Below are positions 16,056 through 24,737 of a stretch of 64,000 bases of DNA, one piece after another; position 1 is the first letter of the stretch, and each line of letters starts with the position of its first letter. Origin of the DNA: Aeromonas piscicola (lineage in GTDB: Bacteria; Pseudomonadota; Gammaproteobacteria; Enterobacterales; Aeromonadaceae). Both the position numbers and the translations under genes were made by a program. The notes under the pieces were generated by a model that was not told the DNA's origin, did no database searches, and saw only the letters and a list, made by a program, of their open reading frames with translations. The stretch spans positions 236,208 to 300,207 of the forward strand of contig NZ_CDBL01000034.1 in NCBI RefSeq assembly GCF_000820005.1, given 5' to 3'.

Positions 16056-16087
16056 AAAAAAAGCCGGTCAGTCGACCGGCTTTTTGG
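16056..16087 (-). terminator. Terminator of the gtr operon
   Basis: AGCCGGTC-AGTC-GACCGGCT hairpin with A-tract on one side and TTTTT on the other, 17 bases past the last operon gene on the minus strand. Confidence 0.85.
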
Positions 16088-16101
16088 TGCAAGTTGTTAC
16101 C

Positions 16102-17262
16102 TCAGACGGTGAAGAACTTGAAGTTGACGAAGGCCACCGCGATGAAGGAGGCCACCATGCCGCTGACGCAGAGCAGGGCCGGGCGAATGGCAGGCCAGCG
16201 ATGAGTCAGCAGGACAATGGCCAGCATGGTCGGATAGAGGCCGAACATGTAGCGCGGCATGGCGTTGAGGCCAGTCATCAGCGGTATGGTGCAGCAGATG
16301 AACATCAGGGTCGCCTCGGCCCAGCGCTTTTGGCTGAACAGGTAGAGGTTCAGGGCCCAGCCGAACATCACCATGATGGAGAGGTAGGACTTGCGACCAC
16401 CCAGCTCGAAGCCGCTCAGCCACCAGTCGAGGGGGCTGTCCATGTAACGGCCCCAGGCCACCTGGATATGCTTGAAGGCCAGCGCATCGCCAGTGAGGTG
16501 ATAGAGGTAGACCATGTAGGCAAACAGGCCGAGCGGGATCATCCAGAGAGTGAATACCACCTTGAAGGCCCGCTCGGTGAAGCGGAAGAACTCGCGCCAG
16601 CCGTAGGCCTGCAGGGCCAGGATCAGCACGGGGAACACCATCATGACCCCCAGGTTGCGGGTGCCCGAGATGAAGACGCCTAGCAGGGCCACCATCAGCC
16701 ACTGTTCCCGATAGGCGAACAGGAACATCCCCAGCATCAGCGCCATGAACATCGACTCGGTATAACCGGAGACGAAATAGGCGGAGAAGGGGGAGAAGGC
16801 GAGCAGCCAGACGCCGAAGCGGGCTGTCTCGTCACCCAGCTTGAGCTGACGCAGTACCAGCAGCATCAGCGACAGGCTGGCAAAGAAGGCGATGTTGGCC
16901 ACCAGCATCAGGCCGATCAGACTCTCGACCTTGAGCAGGTTGGAGAGCGCACCCGACAGCATGGGGTAGAGCGGCATGAAGGCCCAGTTGGCCGCGTTGC
17001 CCTTGCTGAGCCAGCGCGGGTAGAGATCGTAGCCGTTCTCTATGATGCGCTGGAACCAGACGCAGTCGAACTGGCAGTAGGCCTGCAGAGGGCCTATGTC
17101 GGTGGCGCCATAAAGCTGAACGCCAAAATAGCCCATACCATACAGCGCCACTCGGCTCAGCATGAAGGCGGCGATGATCATCAGCCAGTCACGGCCGCTG
17201 ATCCGCAGTGACGGGCGGTAGGGGCCCACGTTGTCAGGGGTCATAGTTGTCATGTCATTCAT
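16102..17262 (-). CDS. Multi-pass membrane glycosyltransferase-like protein (PIG-V/GtrC-like)
   Basis: A 386-residue protein with about 9-11 predicted membrane helices. Segment CQFDCVWFQRIIENGYD near residues 62-78, followed by NWAFMPLYPML, resembles the first luminal loop of PIG-V-type mannosyltransferases, where acidic residues bind the lipid-linked sugar. It is the last gene of a four-gene operon; its ATG overlaps the TGA of gtrA. In Gtr systems this position holds the serotype-specific transferase that moves the sugar from the GtrB-made lipid donor to the surface glycan. That role is inferred from position and topology; acceptor and sugar are unknown. Confidence 0.7.
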   Translation of the reverse strand: MNDMTTMTPDNVGPYRPSLRISGRDWLMIIAAFMLSRVALYGMGYFGVQLYGATDIGPLQAYCQFDCVWFQRIIENGYDLYPRWLSKGNAANWAFMPLYPMLSGALSNLLKVESLIGLMLVANIAFFASLSLMLLVLRQLKLGDETARFGVWLLAFSPFSAYFVSGYTESMFMALMLGMFLFAYREQWLMVALLGVFISGTRNLGVMMVFPVLILALQAYGWREFFRFTERAFKVVFTLWMIPLGLFAYMVYLYHLTGDALAFKHIQVAWGRYMDSPLDWWLSGFELGGRKSYLSIMVMFGWALNLYLFSQKRWAEATLMFICCTIPLMTGLNAMPRYMFGLYPTMLAIVLLTHRWPAIRPALLCVSGMVASFIAVAFVNFKFFTV

Positions 17263-17633
17263 CAGGCAAATACCCAGATCCTGGAGAGGAGGTAGGTGAG
17301 CACGGTGACTGTCAGGGTGGCGATCACCACAGGCAGCAGACCGGAAAGACCCGCAAACAGCAGACCGCTCAATATCAGGTTTCTCACCGCCAGCGAGAAG
17401 AGTGCGACCAGCAAGAATTTGCCGATGGCGCCCTGTTTCTGGAAGGTGATGTAGCGATGGCCAAAGAATGAGAACCAGAAGGCAATCATGAAGGCGATGG
17501 TGGTGACCCAGTGCTCAGAGATGGCGGGCCAGGTGTGGAACAGCGCGATAGAGGTGCCAAGGTCGACGAGGGTTGCCCCCCCGCCGACCAGACCGAACCG
17601 AAACAGGCGCCAGAATTCCTCGCGGGAGATCAT
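17262..17633 (-). CDS. gtrA: GtrA-family membrane protein (putative flippase)
   Basis: A 123-residue protein with four predicted membrane helices and the GtrA motif order (FGLVGGGATLVDLGTSIALF, WFSFFGHRYITFQ, LTYLLSRIWVF). Family members are thought to flip polyprenyl-phosphate-linked sugars across the inner membrane. It overlaps gtrB by four bases (ATGA) and the next gene at its stop codon, so the three are translationally coupled. Confidence 0.9.
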   Translation of the reverse strand: MISREEFWRLFRFGLVGGGATLVDLGTSIALFHTWPAISEHWVTTIAFMIAFWFSFFGHRYITFQKQGAIGKFLLVALFSLAVRNLILSGLLFAGLSGLLPVVIATLTVTVLTYLLSRIWVFA

Positions 17634-18697
17634 TGAGGCGCTTGCTCCTTCTGCTGGTCGTCAGCAGCTTTCACTGTGACCGCCTTCTTGCCGGCGCTCT
17701 TCTTGCTGCCGGTTGCCGCGCCGTCCTGCTGTTGCGCTTCATCCTGCTTGGCATACTGGCCGTACACACCTTCGATGAGGTAGACGGGGCGCTGTTTCAC
17801 TTCCACAAACATGCGGCCTATGTACTCGCCTATGATGCCGAGCGACAGCAGTTGAATACCGCCGAGGAAGAGCACCACCGACATCAGGGAGGCGTAGCCC
17901 GGCACGTCTATGCCGAAGAAGACCACCTGGGTCACTATCTTGAGGATGTAGAGGAAGGCGATGAAGGAGACGCCGACCCCGACGTAGCTCCATACCCGCA
18001 GCGGCCAGCTGGAGAAGCTCATCAGGCCATCGAGGGCGAAGTTCCACAGCTTCCAGTAGTTGAACTTGGTTTCACCGGCATGACGGGCGGGGCGCTCGTA
18101 AGGCACGCCGACGGCACGGAAACCGGCCCAGGCAAACAGCCCCTTCATGAAGCGGTTGCGCTCCGGCAGTTGCTTGATCGCCTCGACCACGCGGCGGTCG
18201 ATCAGGCGGAAGTCACCGGCATTCTCCGGCAGCTTGGTGCTGGTGGAGAGGGCGTTGAAGAAACGGTAGAAGCCACCGGCGGTGACCCGCTTCATCGGGG
18301 TATCGGCGCTGCGATCCACCCGGATGCCGTAGACGGTGTCATAGTCACCAGTCTGCCAAAGCTTGACGAATTCCAGGATCAGGGCAGGGGGATCCTGCAG
18401 ATCCACGTCCATCGGGACTATGGCATCGCCCTTGGCATGATGCAGGCCGGCGGTCATGGCCGCTTCCTTGCCGAAGTTGCGTGCCAGGTTGACCAGGGTC
18501 ACCCGGGGATCGCGGGTAATGGCCTGCTCGATCACCTCACGGGTGCGGTCACGGCTGCCATCGTTGACGAACACTATCTCCAGCCGATCCTTGAGGGGCG
18601 CCAGTTCGTTATCTATCGCGTTGATGAAGGCATCTATGCTCTCTTCCTCGTTGTATACGGGAACGATCAGAGAGAGTCGAAAATCGGCATGCGACAT
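17630..18697 (-). CDS. gtrB: GtrB-type polyprenyl-phosphate glycosyltransferase with Lys-rich tail
   Basis: GT2 enzyme that makes a polyprenyl-phosphate sugar donor at the cytoplasmic face. The first 235 residues are the GT-A domain (SLIVPVYNEEESIDAFINAI, VFVNDGSRDRT, MDVDLQDPP with the metal-binding DxD-like motif). Two membrane helices follow (VGVGVSFIAFLYILKIV and ASLMSVVLFLGGIQLLSLGIIGEYIGRMFVEV). The last 40 residues are a charged low-complexity tail (Gln/Lys/Ala-rich, GSKKSAGKKAV), absent from typical GtrB proteins of about 310 residues. AAGGAAG lies upstream of the ATG. Confidence 0.92.
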   Translation of the reverse strand: MSHADFRLSLIVPVYNEEESIDAFINAIDNELAPLKDRLEIVFVNDGSRDRTREVIEQAITRDPRVTLVNLARNFGKEAAMTAGLHHAKGDAIVPMDVDLQDPPALILEFVKLWQTGDYDTVYGIRVDRSADTPMKRVTAGGFYRFFNALSTSTKLPENAGDFRLIDRRVVEAIKQLPERNRFMKGLFAWAGFRAVGVPYERPARHAGETKFNYWKLWNFALDGLMSFSSWPLRVWSYVGVGVSFIAFLYILKIVTQVVFFGIDVPGYASLMSVVLFLGGIQLLSLGIIGEYIGRMFVEVKQRPVYLIEGVYGQYAKQDEAQQQDGAATGSKKSAGKKAVTVKAADDQQKEQAPQ

Positions 18698-18753
18698 GAA
18701 AACTTCCTTATTTGGAAAATTATTTTATAAAACAGCGTATTGGATAATACGTC

Positions 18754-19299
18754 TTACTGGGCGACTGTCAGCCGTACTGACTGGACATTGAGAGGTGTCG
18801 GTGCGGACAGTGCCAGGAAGTTGGGACGCTTGGGATCCGATGTCAGCGACTCGCCCGGCAGATTGAGCCGGATCTCGTTGATACCGGCTTTGGCCAGCTT
18901 GATGGTGGTGGTGAAGTCATGACCCAGGGCTACCTTGAGCAGCGCGCCGGCTTGCGGGCTGTTGACCCGGGCCTGGATGGTCAGCTGTTCGGGTTGTGCC
19001 TGTTGCCTTGGCAGCACGAAGTAGAGGCCACCCTGGCCACTGAGTTCGGTGCCGTCCGCGCTCGGCTTCTTGGCCCAGCCTTCGCTGGAGAGGAAGCGGC
19101 TCGGCTTGGTCAGATTGAGCTCGTTACCGGGCTGATAGGTCATGCTGGAGTTGTGCTCCCAGAAGCGGGTCTTGCCTTCCAGATAATAGAGTTTGTAGGC
19201 CAGGCTCACGTTGGGATGAGCAGCCAGATAGAGGGTGTAAAGGTAGAAACCACTCAGGGCCATGATGGCCGTCAGAAAACCGAACTTTTTGTACGTCAT
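18754..19299 (-). CDS. Unknown exported/membrane-anchored protein, first gene of the gtr operon
   Basis: A 181-residue protein with one N-terminal hydrophobic segment (FGFLTAIMALSGFYLYTLYLAA), followed by a roughly 155-residue beta-rich domain expected outside the cytoplasm. It has no cysteine and no lipobox. It opens the operon ahead of gtrB (56-base gap), so it may contribute to the same surface modification. I do not recognise the family; the fold resembles a small carbohydrate-binding-like sandwich by composition only (alternating hydrophobic strands such as QSVRLTVAQ and KVALGHDF). Good AGAGAG ribosome-binding site. Confidence 0.7.
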   Translation of the reverse strand: MTYKKFGFLTAIMALSGFYLYTLYLAAHPNVSLAYKLYYLEGKTRFWEHNSSMTYQPGNELNLTKPSRFLSSEGWAKKPSADGTELSGQGGLYFVLPRQQAQPEQLTIQARVNSPQAGALLKVALGHDFTTTIKLAKAGINEIRLNLPGESLTSDPKRPNFLALSAPTPLNVQSVRLTVAQ

Positions 19300-19626
19300 A
19301 TCACTCTCTACGCCTCACGATTGGTAGGCTGATTTCGCGCATATGCTAATCCAATTGCAAAAAAAGCATAGTGGATCACAAAAATATATTTGGTCACATA
19401 TTAACCCCTTTCCAGTCAGTGCTCCAAATGTTCCTGCTTTGCCCTTTTTATCGCCTGATCCTGCCTTATGCCGCGCAGGGGCTGGGCTCATTTCCGGGCT
19501 GAGTCCCTGCTGCCGCGGCGGGCCCGTTCAGACACTGTGCTGGCAGTCGCGATCGCTGTGGCAGGATCTGTCGCCATTTTACCAAGGCCGATTTATGATG
19601 ACGTATCGCCAAGTCAAGGATGACCC
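19300..19626. other. Divergent intergenic region (gtr operon / binding protein)
   Basis: 327 bases without a convincing gene. The part next to the gtr operon (19345-19425) is AT-rich and holds a poly-A run and a single Dam GATC site; the rest is GC-rich. No JUMPstart/ops element and no paired GATC sites of the kind that phase-vary Salmonella gtr operons were found. Confidence 0.6.
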
Positions 19627-20400
19627 ATGAAGCCGAGACTCTTCTGTTGGATGCTCTGGTTGCTGACCCCGCTGGTGTCGGCAAACAGCCTGTGCCCCTC
19701 TCCATTGCGGGTCGGTTACGACAACTGGCCACCCTATCACTATTACGCCAGTGCGACGGCGACCGCGCCCAGGGTGCTGCAGGGTTTTGCGGTCGAGGCG
19801 CTCAATGCCATGCTCAAGCGTCTGGACTGCCAGGCGACCTATGTCGAGCTGCCCTGGAAGCGGGTGTTGCATGGCCTGGAGCAGGGTTCGCTCGATATGG
19901 CCATGGAGGCCTATTTCAACGACGAGCGTGGCCGCTACGCCTGGTTCTCCGATGCCTACAACCCGGGGCGCAGCGTGCTCTGGATCCGCAAGTCATCCTC
20001 CTATTCCGAATCCGATCTTGCGACCTGGCTGGCCAATGGCCACACCCTGGGGGTCACCAAGGACTACTACTATGGTGCCGAAACCGCCGAACTGATGCGC
20101 CGTTATGCGGCCCAGGTCAGCGTGGTCAACGATCGGCAAAACTATGGCAAGCTGGTGCTCGGCAGGATCGACGGCTTCCTCGGGGATATTCTGGCGACCC
20201 CCTGGGGTCTGAAAGAAGAGGGGCTTGCCGATCTGATCGTGCCTCACACCATGCCCGTATATGAGGCACCGACCTTCTTCATGTTCAGCAAGAAGCGGCT
20301 GTCGCCCGCGTTTGTCAAGGCGTTCAATCGGGAGTTGGCTGAATTTAAAGCAACAAATGAGTATGACATTATCTGGCGGCGCTATGCGCCCGCCAGCTAG
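19627..20400 (+). CDS. Periplasmic solute-binding protein, family 3-like (orphan)
   Basis: A 257-residue secreted protein: signal peptide MKPRLFCWMLWLLTPLVSA, then a family-3 binding fold (LRVGYDNWPPYHYYA, GFAVEALNAMLKRLDCQATYVELPWKRVLHGLEQGSLDMAMEAYFNDER, and YGKLVLGRIDGFLGD). These proteins bind amino acids or similar small solutes. No permease or ATPase gene is nearby, so it may serve a distant transporter or act as a sensor or enzyme-like protein. Ligand unknown. A related orphan lies at 37815-38573. Confidence 0.85.
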   Translation: MKPRLFCWMLWLLTPLVSANSLCPSPLRVGYDNWPPYHYYASATATAPRVLQGFAVEALNAMLKRLDCQATYVELPWKRVLHGLEQGSLDMAMEAYFNDERGRYAWFSDAYNPGRSVLWIRKSSSYSESDLATWLANGHTLGVTKDYYYGAETAELMRRYAAQVSVVNDRQNYGKLVLGRIDGFLGDILATPWGLKEEGLADLIVPHTMPVYEAPTFFMFSKKRLSPAFVKAFNRELAEFKATNEYDIIWRRYAPAS

Positions 20401-20481
20401 TAAAGTCGTTGGCATTCACGCATCATGAGCGCCTTGACCGCCGGGTCTGACAGGCTGAAGTGAACCGATCTTGAGGTAAGC

Positions 20482-21966
20482 ATGGGGAAGAAGTATTGGC
20501 TGGCATTGGCAAACCTGATCTGGCTGGGCTGTTGGCCTGCGGCCATGGTGCAGGCCAGCGAGGGTCAGGTGGTGGTGACCAATGCTGCGGTGCAGCACGA
20601 TTGGTACCAAAACAGCACGGCGGAACAGGCTCGCCACGAGTTGGAACAGCAGTTGCAGGAGGCTGTACTAGCCCAGCTGCACCCGGATTTCTTCAGCCTC
20701 TGGAAGAAGCTGCAGGCCAAGCCCGTTGATCAGCGCGGCGCCATTTATGACGAGGTGTTTGGCAAGCTGGCCCGTTTCCAGCAAGCCTGGCGTGCCATGG
20801 ATCTGGTCTCCCGCGAGCAGATGCAGACCCTCAAACTCAATCTGAACAAGCCGCTGGCCCACGAGCCCGCTGGTGACAACCTGCTGGAACAGGTCAAGCA
20901 GCTCAGACCCCAGGTTGCCGAGTACGACGGGGTGCGCGAGGAAGTGCGCAAGCTGCTTGCCATGCCAATGGCCAAACGCTGGCCGACCCTCACCATGCCG
21001 ACCCTGCGGGCGGGGGAAACTTCAGCCGAATTGGGGCAGATCCGCACCATACTCAACGAGTTGGGCGATGTGGCTCCCCGTCATGACGACGCCACCTATG
21101 ATGCCGACACCCAGCAGGCCATCAAGCAGTTCCAGCGCCGCCACGGTCTGACCGCCGACGGCATCATTGGTCGGCAGACCCGCAGCTGGCTCAATACCGG
21201 GCCCGAGGTCCGTGCCAGCCTGCTGCTGCGCAACCTGTGGCGTCGCGATCTGGTGGATCAGCTCTCCGGTGCCCGCTACGTGCTGGTCAATATTCCCGAC
21301 TATCGACTGAGCGTGGTGGAGTCCGGCAATGAGGTGTTCACCAGCCGGGTCATCGTCGGCAAGGAGCAGCGGGCGACCCCCATCCTGGCCAGCGAGATCC
21401 GCTCGATCGTTCTCAACCCGGCCTGGCATGTGCCACGTTCCATCCTGAGCAAGGATATTCTGCCCAAGCTGAGCCGGGATCCCGCCTATCTCAATCGCGA
21501 ACAGTTTGAGGTGATCGACGGCGAAGGCAATCCGGTGCAGTTTACCGAGGAGGCGTGGCAGCAGGCGCTGGCGACAGGTTTCCCCTATCGCCTGCGGCAG
21601 AAGCCGGGGGATCACAATGCGCTGGGCCGCTACAAGTTCTACCTGCCCAACAACGAGGCCATCTACCTGCACTCCACGCCGCGCAAGGCGCTGTTCGAGC
21701 AGGGGGCGCGCGCCTTCAGCTCGGGTTGCATCCGGGTGGAGCATGCGGACGATCTGGCCGAGCTGCTGCTGGCGGACTCCCGCTACCAGCCGGACAAGGT
21801 GGCCAGCATATTGAAAGAGACCCAGACCAAGTGGCTGCCGCTGACCACTCCGATCCCGGTGTTTACCGTCTACTGGAGCAGCTGGATCGACGAAGAGGGT
21901 CGCCAGCAACTGCGCAACGACATCTATGGATTTGATCGAGTCAGCTTCCAAAGTCGCTTGCTGTGA
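20482..21966 (+). CDS. L,D-transpeptidase (YcbB/LdtD-like)
   Basis: Periplasmic enzyme forming 3-3 crosslinks in peptidoglycan. The 494-residue product has a signal peptide (LANLIWLGCWPAAMVQA), a helical N-terminal region, a peptidoglycan-binding domain (DADTQQAIKQFQRRHGLTADGIIGRQTRSWLN, residues about 212-243), and a YkuD catalytic domain with HSTP near residue 397 and the nucleophile Cys in FSSGCIRVEHADDLAELLL near 414. It is shorter than E. coli LdtD (615 residues) but has the same domain order. A mepK-like gene follows, as ycbK follows ycbB in E. coli. It ends in a terminator. Confidence 0.92.
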   Translation: MGKKYWLALANLIWLGCWPAAMVQASEGQVVVTNAAVQHDWYQNSTAEQARHELEQQLQEAVLAQLHPDFFSLWKKLQAKPVDQRGAIYDEVFGKLARFQQAWRAMDLVSREQMQTLKLNLNKPLAHEPAGDNLLEQVKQLRPQVAEYDGVREEVRKLLAMPMAKRWPTLTMPTLRAGETSAELGQIRTILNELGDVAPRHDDATYDADTQQAIKQFQRRHGLTADGIIGRQTRSWLNTGPEVRASLLLRNLWRRDLVDQLSGARYVLVNIPDYRLSVVESGNEVFTSRVIVGKEQRATPILASEIRSIVLNPAWHVPRSILSKDILPKLSRDPAYLNREQFEVIDGEGNPVQFTEEAWQQALATGFPYRLRQKPGDHNALGRYKFYLPNNEAIYLHSTPRKALFEQGARAFSSGCIRVEHADDLAELLLADSRYQPDKVASILKETQTKWLPLTTPIPVFTVYWSSWIDEEGRQQLRNDIYGFDRVSFQSRLL

Positions 21967-21981
21967 TCCTCGCCACAGAGT

Positions 21982-22009
21982 GAAAAGCCCGGCCCGTGCC
22001 GGGCTTTTC
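21982..22009 (+). terminator. Terminator of the L,D-transpeptidase gene
   Basis: GAAAAGCCCGGC-ccgt-GCCGGGCTTTTC hairpin 16 bases past the stop, with a T-tract. Confidence 0.88.
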
Positions 22010-22116
22010 TATTGAGCCCCTGCGGTTTGACATGAAGGGACCCTGCAGGTAGTTTCGAGCCCCTGTATCAAATTCATTCACCTGTTTCACTTCAATCTGC
22101 GATGGACGGACAACGG

Positions 22117-22662
22117 ATGCTTGAACAAGAGATAAGCCGACGTCGCCTGCTGCTGGGGGCCGGCTGCCTGCTGGGAGGAGCCATGCTGTCATCCCCGGCC
22201 ATGGCGAGTCGCAGTACGGCGGGACGTGAACTCAGTTTCTTCAATCTCAATACCGGCGAGCGGGTGAGCGCCAGCTATTGGGAGGATGGCCGGTACCTGA
22301 AAGACGGGCTGGCCGAGCTCAACCATATTTTCCGCGACTACCGTCGCAACGAAGTGTTCAACATAGACAAGAAGCTGTTCGATCAGCTCTATCTGTTGCA
22401 GCACAAGCTGGGTCGTCACGGCGAGATCCAGCTCATCTCGGGTTATCGCTCCCCCGTGACCAACAGCCAGAAGCGCAGCAGGAGCCGCGGTGTGGCCAAG
22501 CACAGCTATCACACCCTGGGGCAGGCGGTGGATGTGCGGATCCCGGGCGTGCAGCTGGCGCACCTGCGCAAGGCGGCGCTCAATCTCAAAGTGGGCGGGG
22601 TCGGCTACTATCCCCATGACAACTTCGTGCACCTCGATACCGGGCCTGTGCGCAGCTGGTAG
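22117..22662 (+). CDS. mepK: MepK-like peptidoglycan endopeptidase (DUF882/M15)
   Basis: Predicted murein endopeptidase cleaving 3-3 (and possibly 4-3) crosslinks. The product of about 181 residues has a Tat-type signal (SRRRLLLGAGCLLGGAML), then the family signature: LISGYRSPVTNSQKRSRSRGVAKHSYHTLGQAVDVRI with zinc ligands His and Asp, GVGYYPHDNFVHLDTGPVRSW with the third His, and the characteristic C-terminus. Length and motifs match E. coli YcbK/MepK. ATG 22117 places the twin arginines 8-9 residues in, as in E. coli; an ATG at 22102 is also in frame. Neighbouring L,D-transpeptidase makes the bonds it would cut. Confidence 0.9.
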   Translation: MLEQEISRRRLLLGAGCLLGGAMLSSPAMASRSTAGRELSFFNLNTGERVSASYWEDGRYLKDGLAELNHIFRDYRRNEVFNIDKKLFDQLYLLQHKLGRHGEIQLISGYRSPVTNSQKRSRSRGVAKHSYHTLGQAVDVRIPGVQLAHLRKAALNLKVGGVGYYPHDNFVHLDTGPVRSW

Positions 22663-22762
22663 TCGTGGGCGGCCTCAACTAGGGTGGTGGCCGCACGGAT
22701 GACGGCTGGCAAACAGGGTGGTCGAGCTGGTAGGCTCTGGACACCATCCAGAGGAGAACCAG

Positions 22763-23014
22763 ATGAAACATATTTTGCTTGGGGGCCTGATCGCCCTGCT
22801 GTTGACCGGTTGCAGCAAGCTCAATCGCGAGAACTACGACAAGTTGGAGATGGGGATCAGCTACACCCAGGCGAGCAGCATACTCGGCAAGGCTGAGCGC
22901 TGCGACGATGCGCTCGGCACCACCAGTTGCATTTGGGGCAACGAGGGCAAGAACATCAAGATCCGTTTCATCGCCGACAAGGCGACCTTCTTCAGCTCGG
23001 AAGGGATCAACTGA
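22763..23014 (+). CDS. Small lipoprotein of unknown function
   Basis: An 83-residue predicted lipoprotein: ATG 22763 after GAGGAG, signal MKHILLGGLIALLLTGC with lipobox Cys at residue 17. A short domain follows (YDKLEMGISYTQASSILGKAERCDDALGTTSCIWGNEGKNIKIRFI) that resembles the repeating unit of SmpA/BamE-like or DUF3862 proteins. It has two internal cysteines that could form a disulfide. Ends in a strong bidirectional terminator. Function unknown. Confidence 0.8.
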   Translation: MKHILLGGLIALLLTGCSKLNRENYDKLEMGISYTQASSILGKAERCDDALGTTSCIWGNEGKNIKIRFIADKATFFSSEGIN

Positions 23015-23036
23015 GGCAAGCGCCCGGTTATCAATA

Positions 23037-23064
23037 CAAAAAAGCGCCTGTCAGGCGCTTTTTT
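23037..23064. terminator. Bidirectional terminator
   Basis: AAAAAAGCGCCTG-TCAGGCGCTTTTTT, a near-perfect palindromic hairpin with A and T tracts, between the convergent lipoprotein and TRIC-channel genes. Confidence 0.9.
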
Positions 23065-23105
23065 GTTGTCGGCGATCCGTACCGCCTCGCCAGAACCTGG
23101 CGCGC

Positions 23106-23720
23106 TCAGTGCGTCGCGTACTGGTAATGGAAGGTGGGCAGCCCCCACTTGAAACGTACCGCCAGCAGTCGCAGCACGAAGCCGATGCCGATGGCACCAA
23201 AGGCGGCCCAGTCGTTGGGCAGGCCCTGATCCAGCGCCAGGCAGTAGAGGGCGGCCGTCACCAGCGAGATGGCGGCGTAGAGCTCGCGGCGAAACACCAG
23301 GGGAATACGCTGGCAGAGCAGATCCCGCAGCACGCCACCAAAGGCACCCGTCACCACCGCCATGATGCAGGCGATACCGGCCCCATGGCCCATCTCAAGC
23401 GCACGGGCCGCTCCGAAGATGGAAAAGACCACCAGTCCCAGCGCATCAAGCGCCATGAACAGCTTGCCGAGGTAGCGCATCAGCGGCGCCGAGATGACAG
23501 CCGCCATGGCAGCGCCGGCCACCAGCAACACATATTCCGGATGCTCGATCCAGAGCAGCGGATAGTGGCCAAGCAGCACGTCCCGTATGGTGCCGCCGCC
23601 TATGGCCGTCGCCGAGGCGATGATCACCACGCCAAACAGATCCATCCGTCGCCGACCCGCTGCCAGCGCGCCAGTCATCCCTTCGGCCACCAGGCCCAAC
23701 AAGAAGAGTGCATGTAACAT
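23106..23720 (-). CDS. yicG: TRIC-family cation channel protein (YicG/UPF0126)
   Basis: Inner-membrane protein of 204 residues with six to seven helices in two repeats. Each repeat has the glycine-rich motif of the family: ATAIGGGTIRDVLLG (residues 37-51) and VTGAFGGVLRDLLCQRIP (about 120-137). Bacterial homologues of the TRIC family form homotrimeric K+/cation channels; earlier names are UPF0126 and YicG. Stands alone between two terminators. Confidence 0.9.
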   Translation of the reverse strand: MLHALFLLGLVAEGMTGALAAGRRRMDLFGVVIIASATAIGGGTIRDVLLGHYPLLWIEHPEYVLLVAGAAMAAVISAPLMRYLGKLFMALDALGLVVFSIFGAARALEMGHGAGIACIMAVVTGAFGGVLRDLLCQRIPLVFRRELYAAISLVTAALYCLALDQGLPNDWAAFGAIGIGFVLRLLAVRFKWGLPTFHYQYATH

Positions 23721-23817
23721 GAGATATCCCAGGGTGCGAGAAAGGCCCGCATCCTATCAATTCAGGCTATAGGCGACAAGCAATGAAGGCTAAGCATTAT
23801 TTTTTATAATGCAAAAA

Positions 23818-23848
23818 GCAAACGGGCACTGCCAGGGTGCCCGTTTGC
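23818..23848 (-). terminator. Terminator of cysZ
   Basis: GCAAACGGGCAC pairs with GTGCCCGTTTGC; on the minus strand it is followed by a TTTTT tract. Adjacent is a second AT-rich inverted repeat, GCATTA/TAATGC (23794-23812), with no assigned role. Confidence 0.8.
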
Positions 23849-23863
23849 CGCGCGGGAAGGGGG

Positions 23864-24628
23864 TCAGCGTTTGAGCTGTTCGGCGCGGTAGTGATCCACC
23901 CACATGGCGGTGGCGCCGCAGATGGCCACCGGCATCACGAACAGATTCACCACCGGGATGGCGGAGAAGAGGGTAACCAGGGCACCAAAGCTCAGGCACT
24001 TGCCACGGCGCTGCTTGAGGGCATCGCGCATGGTAATGAAGCTGATCTTGTGGTTGTCGAATGGATAGTCGATGTACTGGATTGCCATCATCCAGGCGCT
24101 GAACAGGAACCAGAGCACGGGGGCGAGTGTCTGCCCGACCACAGGGATGAGGAACAGGATCAGGCAGCCGATGGCCTTGGGCAGGTAATATTTCAACTTG
24201 GTCCATTCGCGGCCGAAGGTGCGGGGCACATCCCGGACTATGTCCAGCATGCCGGTGTCGCTGACCACCTCGCCGGTGAGGGTCTGTTCCACCTTCTCCG
24301 CCAGCAGGCCGTTAAAGGGGGCCGCTATCCAGTTCGCCACCGAGCTGAACAGGAAGGAGAAGACCACCAGTATGGTCACCAGGGCGATGGGCCAGAGCAG
24401 GTAGTCCAGCCAGTCGAGCCAGCTGGGGATCTGCTGGTGCAGCCAGCCGAACAGGCCGTCCAGTTGCAGCAAGAGGGCGTAGAAGGCCCCCGCAAACAGC
24501 ACGAAGTTGACCAGCAGGGGGATCAGCACGAAGGTGCGGATGCCGGGCTGGCGGATGAGCGAAAAGCCGCGCAGGAAGTAGTCCGCACCGCTGATTGAGT
24601 CTTTGACCATAGGGGGTGATTGGCTCAT
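23864..24628 (-). CDS. cysZ: Sulfate transporter CysZ
   Basis: Inner-membrane sulfate permease feeding cysteine synthesis. The 254-residue product has the CysZ N-terminus ([33 protein letters not shown]), [23 protein letters not shown], and the conserved [17 protein letters not shown] and [20 protein letters not shown] segments, plus four or more membrane helices. Length matches E. coli CysZ (253). Unlike enterobacteria, cysK is not next to it here; it is divergent from smc. Confidence 0.93.
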   Translation of the reverse strand: MSQSPPMVKDSISGADYFLRGFSLIRQPGIRTFVLIPLLVNFVLFAGAFYALLLQLDGLFGWLHQQIPSWLDWLDYLLWPIALVTILVVFSFLFSSVANWIAAPFNGLLAEKVEQTLTGEVVSDTGMLDIVRDVPRTFGREWTKLKYYLPKAIGCLILFLIPVVGQTLAPVLWFLFSAWMMAIQYIDYPFDNHKISFITMRDALKQRRGKCLSFGALVTLFSAIPVVNLFVMPVAICGATAMWVDHYRAEQLKR

Positions 24629-24737
24629 CTGAGCTCCATCTGTTCATGGGAAACTGCCAGCATATTACAAACAAGGTTTGGATTTGGTAAAGTCGCCTGC
24701 CCGCCTCCTCTTTATTTCGTTACCCACATAGGCCCCC

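Noticed and set aside
19345..19425. Dam/OxyR phase-variation region upstream of the gtr operon
   Set aside because: Only one GATC site is present and no convincing OxyR half-sites; Salmonella-type switches need pairs.
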